A DNA stretch of 64,000 nucleotides from the NCBI RefSeq assembly GCF_000769915.1, contig NZ_JRLV01000010.1, positions 1-64,000 on the forward strand. Direction: 5' to 3'. Within the stretch, counting starts at the first letter, position 1. Each line of letters starts with the position of its first letter. The notes under the pieces were generated by a model, which saw nothing but the letters and a program-made list of their open reading frames with translations, had not been told where the DNA came from and ran no database searches. The translations under genes and the position numbers were made by a program. The DNA comes from Flavobacterium beibuense F44-8. GTDB taxonomy: Bacteria > Bacteroidota > Bacteroidia > Flavobacteriales > Flavobacteriaceae. Of this stretch, positions 1-7,117 are shown piece after piece.

Positions 1-73
1 TATGAACGTGTCTTCTTATTTCTTAATCACTTCCCAAACAACACCTCTCAGCGTTTGTCTCTCAAAGCGGCTG

Positions 74-104
74 CAAAACTACAACTTCTTTTTAAACCTG
101 CAAG
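74..104 (-). promoter_or_regulatory. Tandem leftward promoter 1 (closest to left edge)
   Basis: Read on the minus strand, a -7 box TAGTTTTG (81..74) lies 19 nt from a -33 TTG (103..101). This matches the Bacteroidetes primary-sigma pattern TTTG-N19-21-TAnnTTTG. It is the most downstream of four similar promoters all firing off the left edge. Confidence 0.7.
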
Positions 105-198
105 CTTTTTTTAGAAAAAAATTTCTTTCATTTTAAAAACTTTAAACCGGTAAAAACATCAGTGATTTTCACTGTTTCGATCGCTCAAAACAGGAAGG

Positions 199-231
199 CA
201 AAGGTAATATCTTTTTCCCTTAACCTGCAAA
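199..231 (-). promoter_or_regulatory. Tandem leftward promoter 2
   Basis: Minus-strand -7 box TACCTTTG (206..199), then a 21-nt spacer to a full -33 TTTG (231..228). It sits about 125 bp from promoter 1. Confidence 0.7.
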
Positions 232-338
232 TCTTTTTGATTATTTTTTTTCGGTTGTTTTAAGTGATTTTCTTTATTCAATATATCACTCAAATGCCGG
301 TCTCAATTTCTCAATGTACGTCGCTGTATTAGCGGGTG

Positions 339-369
339 CAAAACTAGTAAAGTTTTTCTTTTCTGCAAA
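339..369 (-). promoter_or_regulatory. Tandem leftward promoter 3
   Basis: Minus-strand -7 box TAGTTTTG (346..339), with a 19-nt spacer to a -33 TTTG (369..366). The plus-strand flank GCGGGTGCAAAA is shared with promoter 4, so the unit looks duplicated. Confidence 0.75.
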
Positions 370-475
370 TGTTTTCTGAACTTTTTTTTTCGAAGCCTTT
401 TTAAAGCAACTCCCTTTATTTAAAAGGGTTTCAGAATATTTACACTACCAAAGAACCTTGCTGTTATTGCGGGTG

Positions 476-506
476 CAAAAGTAGCCATCTTTTCCGCTTT
501 CACAAA
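476..506 (-). promoter_or_regulatory. Tandem leftward promoter 4 (most upstream)
   Basis: Minus-strand -7 box TACTTTTG (483..476), with a 19-nt spacer to a -33 TTTG (506..503). No reading frame of note lies in 1-640, so this stretch is a non-coding promoter and leader block. The gene it drives is outside the window. Confidence 0.75.
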
Positions 507-644
507 CTTTTAATGCTATTTTTTTAATGTTTTTTTAACCTTATTCTATAACTAACTGAACAAGTGCACTTTGATAACTAAAAAAAATCACTTTTCACAA
601 AGCTATAGTCAACTGATTTTAGAAAATTTTCATCCAGAAATTTT

Positions 645-676
645 AAAAGGCTCTTTTTTATTAAAAAGAGCCTTTT
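645..676 (-). terminator. Intrinsic terminator after the permease gene
   Basis: A 14-bp inverted repeat (645-658 with 663-676, core AAGGCTCTTTTT) with a 4-nt loop and T-rich flanks lies 34 bp past the permease stop codon. It insulates the four promoters from the permease transcript. Confidence 0.85.
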
Positions 677-709
677 AAAACACATATAGATTATTAATTT
701 TTCAATCTG

Positions 710-1945
710 TTATTCGTAGCGAAGTACTTTTACCGGAGAAATTTTAGTTATTATATAGGAAGGAACCAGTAATAAAAGTAAACATATTAGTATAGTCCCT
801 GCATTTACCGCTAAAATAAACGGCACGTTTATACTTACCGGCGCTACTGTTACATAATAATTTTCTGGCGGAAGCTTAATTATTCCGAAATATTTTTGAA
901 TTAAAAGCAAACCTATACTTATTATGTTACCCCAAATAAGTCCTTTTATCACAAGGTAAGCCGCATTGTACAAAAATATTTTCCTGATTGACCAGTTTGG
1001 TGCCCCTACAGCTTTGAGCATCCCTACCATTTGTGTACGCTCTAAAATAAGTACTAATAAAGCAACTATCATATTAATGGTAGAAACCACTATCATAATA
1101 GTTATTATAAGAAGAATATTAAAATCGAACAGTTTTAACCATTCGAAAATATTGATATACTTATTTTCTATAGTACGGCTATCAAGTGTGGATGATATAG
1201 CCGAAAAGACTTCTTCCCCTTTTTCCTCTATCTTATCAAAGTCATCAATAAAAACTTCAAAAGAGCCTACCTGATCTTTCTTCCATTTATTAATACGCTG
1301 TACGTGCCTTATATCACCTATCACTATTGAGGCATCAAATTCCTGGAAACCGGAATTGTAAATCCCTACCAGTTCAAACACCCTAAGGTTTGGGATGCTA
1401 TTACCGTCTTCTTTCATAAAGTAGGTACTAAACCTATCACCTACTTTAAGCTGAAGTCGGTTAGCCATATATTCGGAAAGTATAACTTCTTCATTAAGCT
1501 TCTCTTTAAGGTTTGGAATTCTCCCCTCTTTTAGATACTCTTCCAGGTTATCCCATTTATAGTCCTGCCCTACTCCTTTAAATATTATTCCCTCAAAAGC
1601 TTTCTCGGTCCTTATGATACCTGCTTTAGAAGCTACAGCCTGAACATGGTTTATTCCCTGCACGGTTTTAAACTCAGGGTAAAAGTCCTGATTAATACTT
1701 ATTGGCTCCACACTAACTTCCGACTGGTTGTCGTCAAAGTTGGATATAATTATATGCCCGTTAAAAGCAGATATCTTTTCACGTATTTTATCCTGTAATC
1801 CTACACCGGTAGCTATAGATACCACCATCATTATAATACCAATAGCTATTGCAATAATTGCTATTTTTATTATTGGTGCCGAAATACTACTTTTATGGTC
1901 TTTTGAAGTAATCAGCCTTTTGGCTATAAAATATTCTAAATTCAA
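710..1945 (-). CDS. ABC transporter permease, LolC/LolE (FtsX/MacB) family
   Basis: This 411-residue inner-membrane permease has one N-terminal helix (about 24-46), a large extracytoplasmic domain (about 50-275) and three C-terminal helices (about 280-400). That is the FtsX/LolC/E layout. In the family such proteins work with a LolD-like ATPase to extract lipoproteins or export substrates. The motif ERTQMVGMLKAVGAPNWSIR before the second helix is typical. The start is TTG at 1945: no ATG is in frame nearby, and the N-terminus MNLEYFIAKRL looks complete. The partner ATPase is not adjacent. A divergent gene begins only 5 bp away. Substrate cannot be told from sequence. Confidence 0.85.
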   Translation of the reverse strand: MNLEYFIAKRLITSKDHKSSISAPIIKIAIIAIAIGIIMMVVSIATGVGLQDKIREKISAFNGHIIISNFDDNQSEVSVEPISINQDFYPEFKTVQGINHVQAVASKAGIIRTEKAFEGIIFKGVGQDYKWDNLEEYLKEGRIPNLKEKLNEEVILSEYMANRLQLKVGDRFSTYFMKEDGNSIPNLRVFELVGIYNSGFQEFDASIVIGDIRHVQRINKWKKDQVGSFEVFIDDFDKIEEKGEEVFSAISSTLDSRTIENKYINIFEWLKLFDFNILLIITIMIVVSTINMIVALLVLILERTQMVGMLKAVGAPNWSIRKIFLYNAAYLVIKGLIWGNIISIGLLLIQKYFGIIKLPPENYYVTVAPVSINVPFILAVNAGTILICLLLLLVPSYIITKISPVKVLRYE

Positions 1946-1950
1946 TTTGT

Positions 1951-3195
1951 ATGGTATCTTTTTCTTTGCTCAAAAATACATTTTTATTCTCATTTATACT
2001 GATTGGTTCCTGCGGAAATTCGGTTTCGGTACAAAAAGCAAAACCGGAAGCCCAAAAGGAACAAACGGAGACATATTATAAGGAGGACCAATTACTAACC
2101 AAAATTAAAACCGGAGCAGAAAACTACAAGGCATACTTACCTTTACTTGAAGGAAAGAACATAGGTATTGTAACTAACCAGACAGGCACCATAATTAATA
2201 ATGGAAACACAGGGCATGTTGTTGATTTTTTATTTGAAAAGAAGGTAGCCCTAAAAAAAATATATGCACCGGAACATGGTTTTCGCGGTACTGCCGATGC
2301 TGGCGAACATATTAAGGACGGAAAAGACACTAAAACCGGACTGCCTATTATATCCCTTTACGGAAACAATAAAAAACCCAAAGCAGAGCAACTTGCCGGA
2401 ATCGATGTTATGCTTTTTGACCTACAGGATGTAGGTGCCCGTTTTTACACCTATATATCAACACTACATTATGTAATGGAGGCCTGTGCCGAAAATAATA
2501 TACAATTAATAGTACTAGACAGACCTAACCCTAACGGCAGTATTGTTGACGGACCTGTTCTAGAAAAAGAATATAACAGTTTTGTGGGTATGCACCCTAT
2601 ACCTGTATTACACGGAATGACAATTGGCGAGTACGGACAAATGATTAATGGTGAAAAATGGCTAAACAATGGTATTCAATGCAATCTTACTGTAATACCA
2701 TGTTTAAATTACAACAGAAATATGGAATATCATTTACCGGTAAAACCATCACCTAACCTTCCTAATGACCAATCGATAAGCTTATATCCCAGTCTTTGTT
2801 TTTTTGAAGGTACAAATGTGAGTGTAGGTCGTGGCACAAATAAACAATTCCAGATATATGGATCTCCTTACCTGCCAAAAAAAGACTTCAGTTTTACTCC
2901 GGCACCAAACGAAGGCGCTAAAGACCCAATGTATAATGGTAAAATTTGTTTTGGTGAAGATTTAACTAAAACAACCAAGCCAAAACAACTGGAGTTAAAA
3001 TGGCTTATTGAAGCTTACAGCAAAACTGAAGACAAATCAAAATTCTTTATTTCATTTTTTACCAAACTTGCCGGGACTAAAAAGCTACAGGAACAAATCG
3101 AGAACGGTACTAGCGAAACTGATATAAGAAAAAGCTGGGAACAGGGACTTGACAGCTTTAAAAAAACAAGAAAAAAATATCTTATTTATAAGTAA
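1951..3195 (+). CDS. DUF1343 lipoprotein, NamZ-like exo-beta-N-acetylmuramidase
   Basis: This 414-residue protein has a lipoprotein signal ending at Cys21 (FILIGSC). The body carries DUF1343 landmarks: GIVTNQTG near 70, APEHGFRG near 105, DLQDVGARFYTY near 160, LDRPNPNG near 190, and a late GTNVSVGRGT. Characterised DUF1343 members (NamZ) remove terminal N-acetylmuramic acid from peptidoglycan fragments, so a periplasmic wall-recycling role is inferred. The ATG at 1951 gives a complete signal peptide. It is divergent from the permease gene with 5 bp between start codons, so any promoter must lie inside the neighbouring coding region. Confidence 0.85.
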   Translation: MVSFSLLKNTFLFSFILIGSCGNSVSVQKAKPEAQKEQTETYYKEDQLLTKIKTGAENYKAYLPLLEGKNIGIVTNQTGTIINNGNTGHVVDFLFEKKVALKKIYAPEHGFRGTADAGEHIKDGKDTKTGLPIISLYGNNKKPKAEQLAGIDVMLFDLQDVGARFYTYISTLHYVMEACAENNIQLIVLDRPNPNGSIVDGPVLEKEYNSFVGMHPIPVLHGMTIGEYGQMINGEKWLNNGIQCNLTVIPCLNYNRNMEYHLPVKPSPNLPNDQSISLYPSLCFFEGTNVSVGRGTNKQFQIYGSPYLPKKDFSFTPAPNEGAKDPMYNGKICFGEDLTKTTKPKQLELKWLIEAYSKTEDKSKFFISFFTKLAGTKKLQEQIENGTSETDIRKSWEQGLDSFKKTRKKYLIYK

Positions 3196-3289
3196 GCTAT
3201 AGCCAATTCTTAATGTTTTTACAAAGTACTTTTACTTACTATAATTGTTTTGTAACTTTCTGCTAAGTATTAACCTAAAAAAATAAGCC

Positions 3290-3496
3290 ATGAATATAGC
3301 AGAAACAATAGACAACGTTATACAATACATAGTAGGTATGATTGATAAAGCAAAAGGTTATATAAATGAGGTAATTGAGTTTTTCACGATGTTAAAAGAA
3401 AACATAGATGCCCTATTAGAATATATAGATGAAAAAATACAGCACATTCAGGATATTATAAGCGAAATAAAATACCATGAAGAAGTTGCTGCTTAA
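3290..3496 (+). CDS. Small helical protein of unknown function
   Basis: This 68-residue ORF is preceded by an AT-rich gap and followed within 10 nt by a strong terminator, which supports it being a real single-gene transcript. The sequence is amphipathic and rich in Ile, Glu and Lys with regular spacing, so one or two long helices or a coiled coil are likely. There is no signal peptide and no motif I recognise. No function is assigned. Confidence 0.55.
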   Translation: MNIAETIDNVIQYIVGMIDKAKGYINEVIEFFTMLKENIDALLEYIDEKIQHIQDIISEIKYHEEVAA

Positions 3497-3502
3497 TAAA
3501 AC

Positions 3503-3532
3503 AAAAGCCCTCCTATTTACCGGAGGGCTTTT
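3503..3532 (+). terminator. Bidirectional terminator between convergent small genes
   Basis: An 11-bp stem (3503-3513 with 3522-3532, core AAGCCCTCC) is followed by a T-run on the plus strand and preceded by an A-run for the minus direction. It serves the 68-aa gene. Its second half also encodes the last residues of the convergent membrane protein. Confidence 0.85.
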
Positions 3533-3752
3533 TTATTTTATCTACTTTAATTGATTTTATAATTTTTACTATCAACCATACTATTGCGTGAAGTATTGCA
3601 AAAATTATAAAGAGTACCAATGACGCACTTAATACTTCAAACATTTTTGCAGTCCAGCTCGCATCAATCAAATCACTGTTTATAAAAAGCAGTGATAATG
3701 ATATAAAAAAAGCCAGTACATATAGCAATAAAAGCCTTTGAGGTGTTTTCAT
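3513..3752 (-). CDS. Small two-helix membrane protein
   Basis: This 79-residue ORF has two predicted membrane helices (about 7-25 and 40-66) and a basic tail ending KKPSGK. The stop codon and last codons lie inside the shared terminator hairpin. It sits 6 bp downstream of the YkgJ-family gene on the same strand, so the two are probably co-transcribed. Family not recognised; likely an inner-membrane protein. Confidence 0.6.
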   Translation of the reverse strand: MKTPQRLLLLYVLAFFISLSLLFINSDLIDASWTAKMFEVLSASLVLFIIFAILHAIVWLIVKIIKSIKVDKIKKPSGK

Positions 3753-3758
3753 ACTTAA

Positions 3759-4250
3759 TTAAACGATTTTCTTTTTCATTTCTTCTACAATATTATAAGC
3801 TGCAGGGCAAATGGCAACATTTTTAAGGGTAAGGTTGGCTATTTGCTGAAACTTTTTCCTGTCGGTATGCGGAAACTCCCTACAAGCCTTAGGTCTTACA
3901 TCATATATCATACAATAATTCTCGGCATCCAGAAAAGTACACGGCACACTTTGCAACACATAATCATTATCCTCATCTATTCTTAAATACTTTTCTATAA
4001 ATTGCTGAGGCTTCATTTTAAAGTGCTTCGCAATCCTTTCAATGTCGGCAGTTGTGAATAATGGCCCTGTAGTTTTACAGCAATTAGCACAGGTAAGGCA
4101 ATCTGTTCTTTCAAATTCCCTGTCGTGTAAATCCTGCATAATGTAATCCATATTTTTTGGAGATTTCTTTTTCAGCTTATCAAAAAACTTTTTGTTCTCG
4201 TTATGCTTATCTTTGGCAAGTTTTGGAAGCTGTTGTAAAAATTTCTCCAT
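3759..4250 (-). CDS. YkgJ-family cysteine-cluster protein
   Basis: This 163-residue protein carries the Zn/Fe-chelating cluster of the YkgJ (UPF0153) family. After a basic helical N-terminus come TDCLTCANCCK, then VPCTFLDAENYCMIYDVRPKAC, then AICPAAYN, about eight conserved Cys in all. Family members probably bind an iron-sulfur cluster or metal, but their role is poorly defined. I start at ATG 4250 (MEKFLQQLP). The longer frame to 4316 would overlap the divergent methyltransferase and adds an unrelated hydrophobic stretch. A -7-like TACTTTTG (4284..4277) lies just upstream, with no clear -33. Confidence 0.8.
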   Translation of the reverse strand: MEKFLQQLPKLAKDKHNENKKFFDKLKKKSPKNMDYIMQDLHDREFERTDCLTCANCCKTTGPLFTTADIERIAKHFKMKPQQFIEKYLRIDEDNDYVLQSVPCTFLDAENYCMIYDVRPKACREFPHTDRKKFQQIANLTLKNVAICPAAYNIVEEMKKKIV

Positions 4251-4291
4251 CACACAAATCATATTATAGTAAGCAGCAAAAGTATAAAAAA

Positions 4292-4999
4292 ATGAAAGAC
4301 CTTTTTGGTAAAGCAATACTGGATTATCAAACCAATAATTCTCCTGAGGATATTATTACCGAAACATCAATATCTGAAGAAGATGAAATGAGCGTTGCTT
4401 ATTTGTTTAGAAGCTATAAGCAAATGCCTAAAACAGAACAAAAGGCACTTTCATTGTGTAAAGGTCGCGTACTTGATGTAGGCTGCGGTGCCGGAAGCCA
4501 TAGCTTATACCTTCAAAATGAAAAAAAACTTGATGTTACTGCTATTGATATATCTGCTAATGCAATTGAAGCCTGTAAACTTCGTGGCGTAAATGATTGC
4601 CGTACTATTAACGTACTTGAACTTGATAATGAAAAGTATGACACAATTATCCTATTAATGAATGGTACAGGTATTTTTGGGAAACTGAAAAATATAACTC
4701 AGTATCTTGAGAAGCTTAAGTCGCTACTTAATCCGGGTGGACAAATACTAATCGATTCATCTGACATTATTTATATGTTTGATGAAGATGAGGACGGAGG
4801 TAAATGGATCCCAACTGATACCGACTATTATGGAGAACTAACCTTCTCGATAGCATATAAAGGGGAAAAAGAAGAACAGTTTGACTGGCTTTATATTGAT
4901 TATAATACAATGCAAAACGCAGCCCATGCCAATGGCCTGAACTGCGAACTTATATTAGAAGGAGAATATTTTGATTATTTAGCAAAACTCACCTTATAA
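4292..4999 (+). CDS. Class I SAM-dependent methyltransferase
   Basis: This 235-residue protein has the Rossmann SAM-binding signature LDVGCGAGSHSLYLQ (motif I), followed by VTAIDISANAIEACK (motif II) and the motif-IV-like DTIILLMNGTGIFG. A small insert containing DEDEDGGKW follows. The start at ATG 4292 gives MKDLFGKAILDYQTN. The frame extends to 4157, but that stretch lies inside the divergent YkgJ gene. The substrate is unknown. It is divergent from the YkgJ gene with 41 bp between starts. Confidence 0.8.
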   Translation: MKDLFGKAILDYQTNNSPEDIITETSISEEDEMSVAYLFRSYKQMPKTEQKALSLCKGRVLDVGCGAGSHSLYLQNEKKLDVTAIDISANAIEACKLRGVNDCRTINVLELDNEKYDTIILLMNGTGIFGKLKNITQYLEKLKSLLNPGGQILIDSSDIIYMFDEDEDGGKWIPTDTDYYGELTFSIAYKGEKEEQFDWLYIDYNTMQNAAHANGLNCELILEGEYFDYLAKLTL

Positions 5000-5012
5000 T
5001 ACACATTACTCC

Positions 5013-5438
5013 TTATTCTTCAATTTTATATTTACCTACTCTAACATAATACTGTAAATCGCCCATTTTTTCATAAAAAAGACTTTTAGCCTCATCATAA
5101 GCAGTAATATAACTTTTGTTTTCAGCCGAAAACTTTTTACCTAAAGGCGAATTGTAAAACTTAATTATATCTTTTACTTCCTCATGAGTATACTTTTCTA
5201 AAAAGTGTTCTTCCACCTTCTTATTGTACACAACAAGCAAAGAGTCAAGTTTTTTAGTAAATTCTGCTTCATTTTCAGGACTAACAGAAAGTATCTTATC
5301 CTCACGGGTGTGCTCTGTTTGCTCAACAACTCCCATTAATTTAATCAACTCGTTTACGTCTTTTTTAAAACTATCATCCTGAGCCTTTACAGGTAAAACT
5401 GGCAATAACAATAATGCAATATAAAATATTCTTTTCAT
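5013..5438 (-). CDS. DUF2059 secreted protein, copy 1
   Basis: This 141-residue protein has a signal peptide (cleavage near VKAQ, residue 19). Its DUF2059 helical core contains EKYTHEEVKDIIKFYNSPLGKKF. It is one of three tandem paralogues between 5.0 and 6.4 kb and lies 6 bp downstream of copy 2, so they are co-transcribed. Probably periplasmic; the biochemical role of DUF2059 is not established. Confidence 0.8.
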   Translation of the reverse strand: MKRIFYIALLLLPVLPVKAQDDSFKKDVNELIKLMGVVEQTEHTREDKILSVSPENEAEFTKKLDSLLVVYNKKVEEHFLEKYTHEEVKDIIKFYNSPLGKKFSAENKSYITAYDEAKSLFYEKMGDLQYYVRVGKYKIEE

Positions 5439-5444
5439 GGTATA

Positions 5445-5861
5445 CTATTCTTCTTTTTTCTCCTTTTCTTTCTTTTTCATTTTATAGATCTCCATTCCCA
5501 AAGGATATTCATCCGGAAAATCATTTTCAACAAGAAGTCTTTTATCTGATAAAAACTTTTTCCCAACAGGTGTTTTATAAAATGCCAGAAGCTGTTGAAT
5601 TTCATCATGGGTATATTTATCCATGTAATATTTTTCAATATCACTTGTAAACTCAGACACTATTACATCATAATCTTTGTTGAAATTCTCTTTTTCTTTA
5701 GCATTAAGTCTTACAGACAAAGCGCGTCTCATAAGTGACATGTCTTTAGTATCAACTGTGATTTCAACGAGTTTACTTACATCTTCTTTAAAAGAAGTAT
5801 CCTGTGCAGATGTAACATGGTAAGAAAAGAGCAGTATACCGCTTAAAAATATTTTTTTCAT
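5445..5861 (-). CDS. DUF2059 secreted protein, copy 2
   Basis: This 138-residue paralogue has a signal peptide (MKKIFLSGILLFSYHVTSAQ) and the family core DKYTHDEIQQLLAFYKTPVG. The start at 5861 is chosen because the upstream extension to 5891 only adds ten residues ahead of the signal peptide. The tail is a run of Lys and Glu (KMKKKEKEKKEE) not seen in the other copies. A terminator separates it from copy 3. Confidence 0.78.
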   Translation of the reverse strand: MKKIFLSGILLFSYHVTSAQDTSFKEDVSKLVEITVDTKDMSLMRRALSVRLNAKEKENFNKDYDVIVSEFTSDIEKYYMDKYTHDEIQQLLAFYKTPVGKKFLSDKRLLVENDFPDEYPLGMEIYKMKKKEKEKKEE

Positions 5862-5894
5862 TAGGTAAGATGTTATTATTAGTAGGTGCAATAT

Positions 5895-5928
5895 AAAAAA
5901 AGTCCGGTAAAACCACCGGACTTTTTTT
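5895..5928 (-). terminator. Terminator between DUF2059 copies 3 and 2
   Basis: A 14-bp stem (5895-5908 with 5915-5928, core AGTCCGGT) with a 6-nt loop and A/T-runs on both sides follows the copy 3 stop. It implies copies 1-2 have their own promoter or rely on readthrough. Confidence 0.85.
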
Positions 5929-5950
5929 ATATGTATGTTTTAATACAATG

Positions 5951-6355
5951 TTACTGAGCGTATTTCATTATCATACTTTGTAGCGACATACTCCAATCCT
6001 GAATAGACTGTAATGAAGCCTCTGTAAGTGCTCCTGCATTAGCTGTAATTTTTTTACCTACAGGAGTTTCATAAAACTTAATGATTTCCTTTACTTCCTG
6101 ATGAGTATAGTTTTCAATATAGAAATCTTCCATAGTTTTAAATACAGGTTTTAAAGACTCGTCAAACTCTTTTAAAAACTCTTTTTGTTTATCTGCAGGA
6201 ATCATACCTACTACTTGTTTTTTAGCCACTTCAATTTGAGAAGTTGACCCTGTCATTTCAATTAGTTTCTTTACATCGTTTCTAAAAGCATCATCCTGAG
6301 CAGAAACTAAGTTTGCCGAAAGGATAAAAACAAAAATTAAAAGCAATTTTTTCAT
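5951..6355 (-). CDS. DUF2059 secreted protein, copy 3
   Basis: This 134-residue paralogue has a clear signal peptide ending NLVSAQ (about residue 20) and the core ENYTHQEVKEIIKFYETPVG. It starts 24 bp downstream of queE and ends before a terminator, so it probably shares the queE transcript. It is closer to copy 1 than to copy 2 in the core motif. Confidence 0.8.
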   Translation of the reverse strand: MKKLLLIFVFILSANLVSAQDDAFRNDVKKLIEMTGSTSQIEVAKKQVVGMIPADKQKEFLKEFDESLKPVFKTMEDFYIENYTHQEVKEIIKFYETPVGKKITANAGALTEASLQSIQDWSMSLQSMIMKYAQ

Positions 6356-6379
6356 TGGTTATTATTTAGTTGTTATAAA

Positions 6380-7012
6380 TTAAGGAATATTCAAATATTT
6401 ATGCGTTTGTAAAGATACTCTCCATTTAGGGTTGTTCATCACATAGTCTACAATAAGCGGGGTCATTTCCTCTTTCTTACTCCACTCCGGCTGTAAAAAC
6501 AAAATTGCATCCTTGTTTACCTTTGCAGCCTGTTCTTCGGCAAAAATAAAATCGTGTTTATTGTAGATTATAACTTTAAGCTCCTGAGCTTTATTGTAAA
6601 CTTCATCAACAGGAAGCTTTGTTTTTTTAGGCGAAAGACATATCCAGTCCCATGTACCTGTTAAGGGGTAAGCCCCCGAAGTTTCAATATGTATTTTTAA
6701 CCCTTTTTCTTTCAAGCCTGCAGTTAATGGCCCCATGTCCCAAGTTAATGGTTCACCACCGGTTATTACAATAGTCTTAGCATACTTAGCTGCGTTTTCT
6801 ACTATAGCCTCAATTTGGGTTGGCGGGTGTAAATCAGCATTCCAGCTTTCCTTAACATCACACCAGTGGCATCCCACATCACATCCACCTACACGAATAA
6901 AGTAAGCCGCAGTACCTGTATGGTAACCCTCTCCCTGAATGGTATAAAATTCTTCCATAAGCGGAAGCATTACCCCTTTCTCTACTGCTATTTGTATATC
7001 TTTCTTAAGCAT
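6380..7012 (-). CDS. queE: 7-carboxy-7-deazaguanine synthase (radical SAM)
   Basis: This 210-residue enzyme converts 6-carboxytetrahydropterin to 7-carboxy-7-deazaguanine in queuosine/preQ1 synthesis. It shows FYTIQGEGYHTGTAAYFIR near the N-terminus and the QueE-type cluster motif CDVGCHWCD (C-x3-C-x2-C) that binds the 4Fe-4S, then TGGEPLTWD for SAM binding. Length fits the compact QueE class. QueA, the later step, lies at 18.2 kb but in another transcript. A possible promoter (TATCTTTG, 7039..7032) lies just upstream. Confidence 0.92.
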   Translation of the reverse strand: MLKKDIQIAVEKGVMLPLMEEFYTIQGEGYHTGTAAYFIRVGGCDVGCHWCDVKESWNADLHPPTQIEAIVENAAKYAKTIVITGGEPLTWDMGPLTAGLKEKGLKIHIETSGAYPLTGTWDWICLSPKKTKLPVDEVYNKAQELKVIIYNKHDFIFAEEQAAKVNKDAILFLQPEWSKKEEMTPLIVDYVMNNPKWRVSLQTHKYLNIP

Positions 7013-7031
7013 TTTAATTTAAAATAGTTGG

Positions 7032-7060
7032 CAAAGATACATATAAAAAAATCAGTGCAA
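7032..7060 (-). promoter_or_regulatory. Probable queE promoter
   Basis: On the minus strand a -7 TATCTTTG (7039..7032) lies 18 nt from a TTG (7060..7058). The -7 box is perfect, but the spacer is one base shorter than usual. It sits between the upstream terminator and the queE start. Confidence 0.5.
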
Positions 7061-7073
7061 TAAAATCCATAAA

Positions 7074-7101
7074 AAAAGCCGACAGTTAACTGTCGGCTTT
7101 T
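7074..7101 (-). terminator. Terminator of the TonB operon
   Basis: A perfect 14+14 palindrome (core GCCGACAGTT/AACTGTCGGC) with flanking A/T-runs lies 16 bp after the TPR gene stop. It ends the exbB-to-TPR transcript. Confidence 0.85.
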
Positions 7102-7117
7102 CAATATTAAAAGTTTA

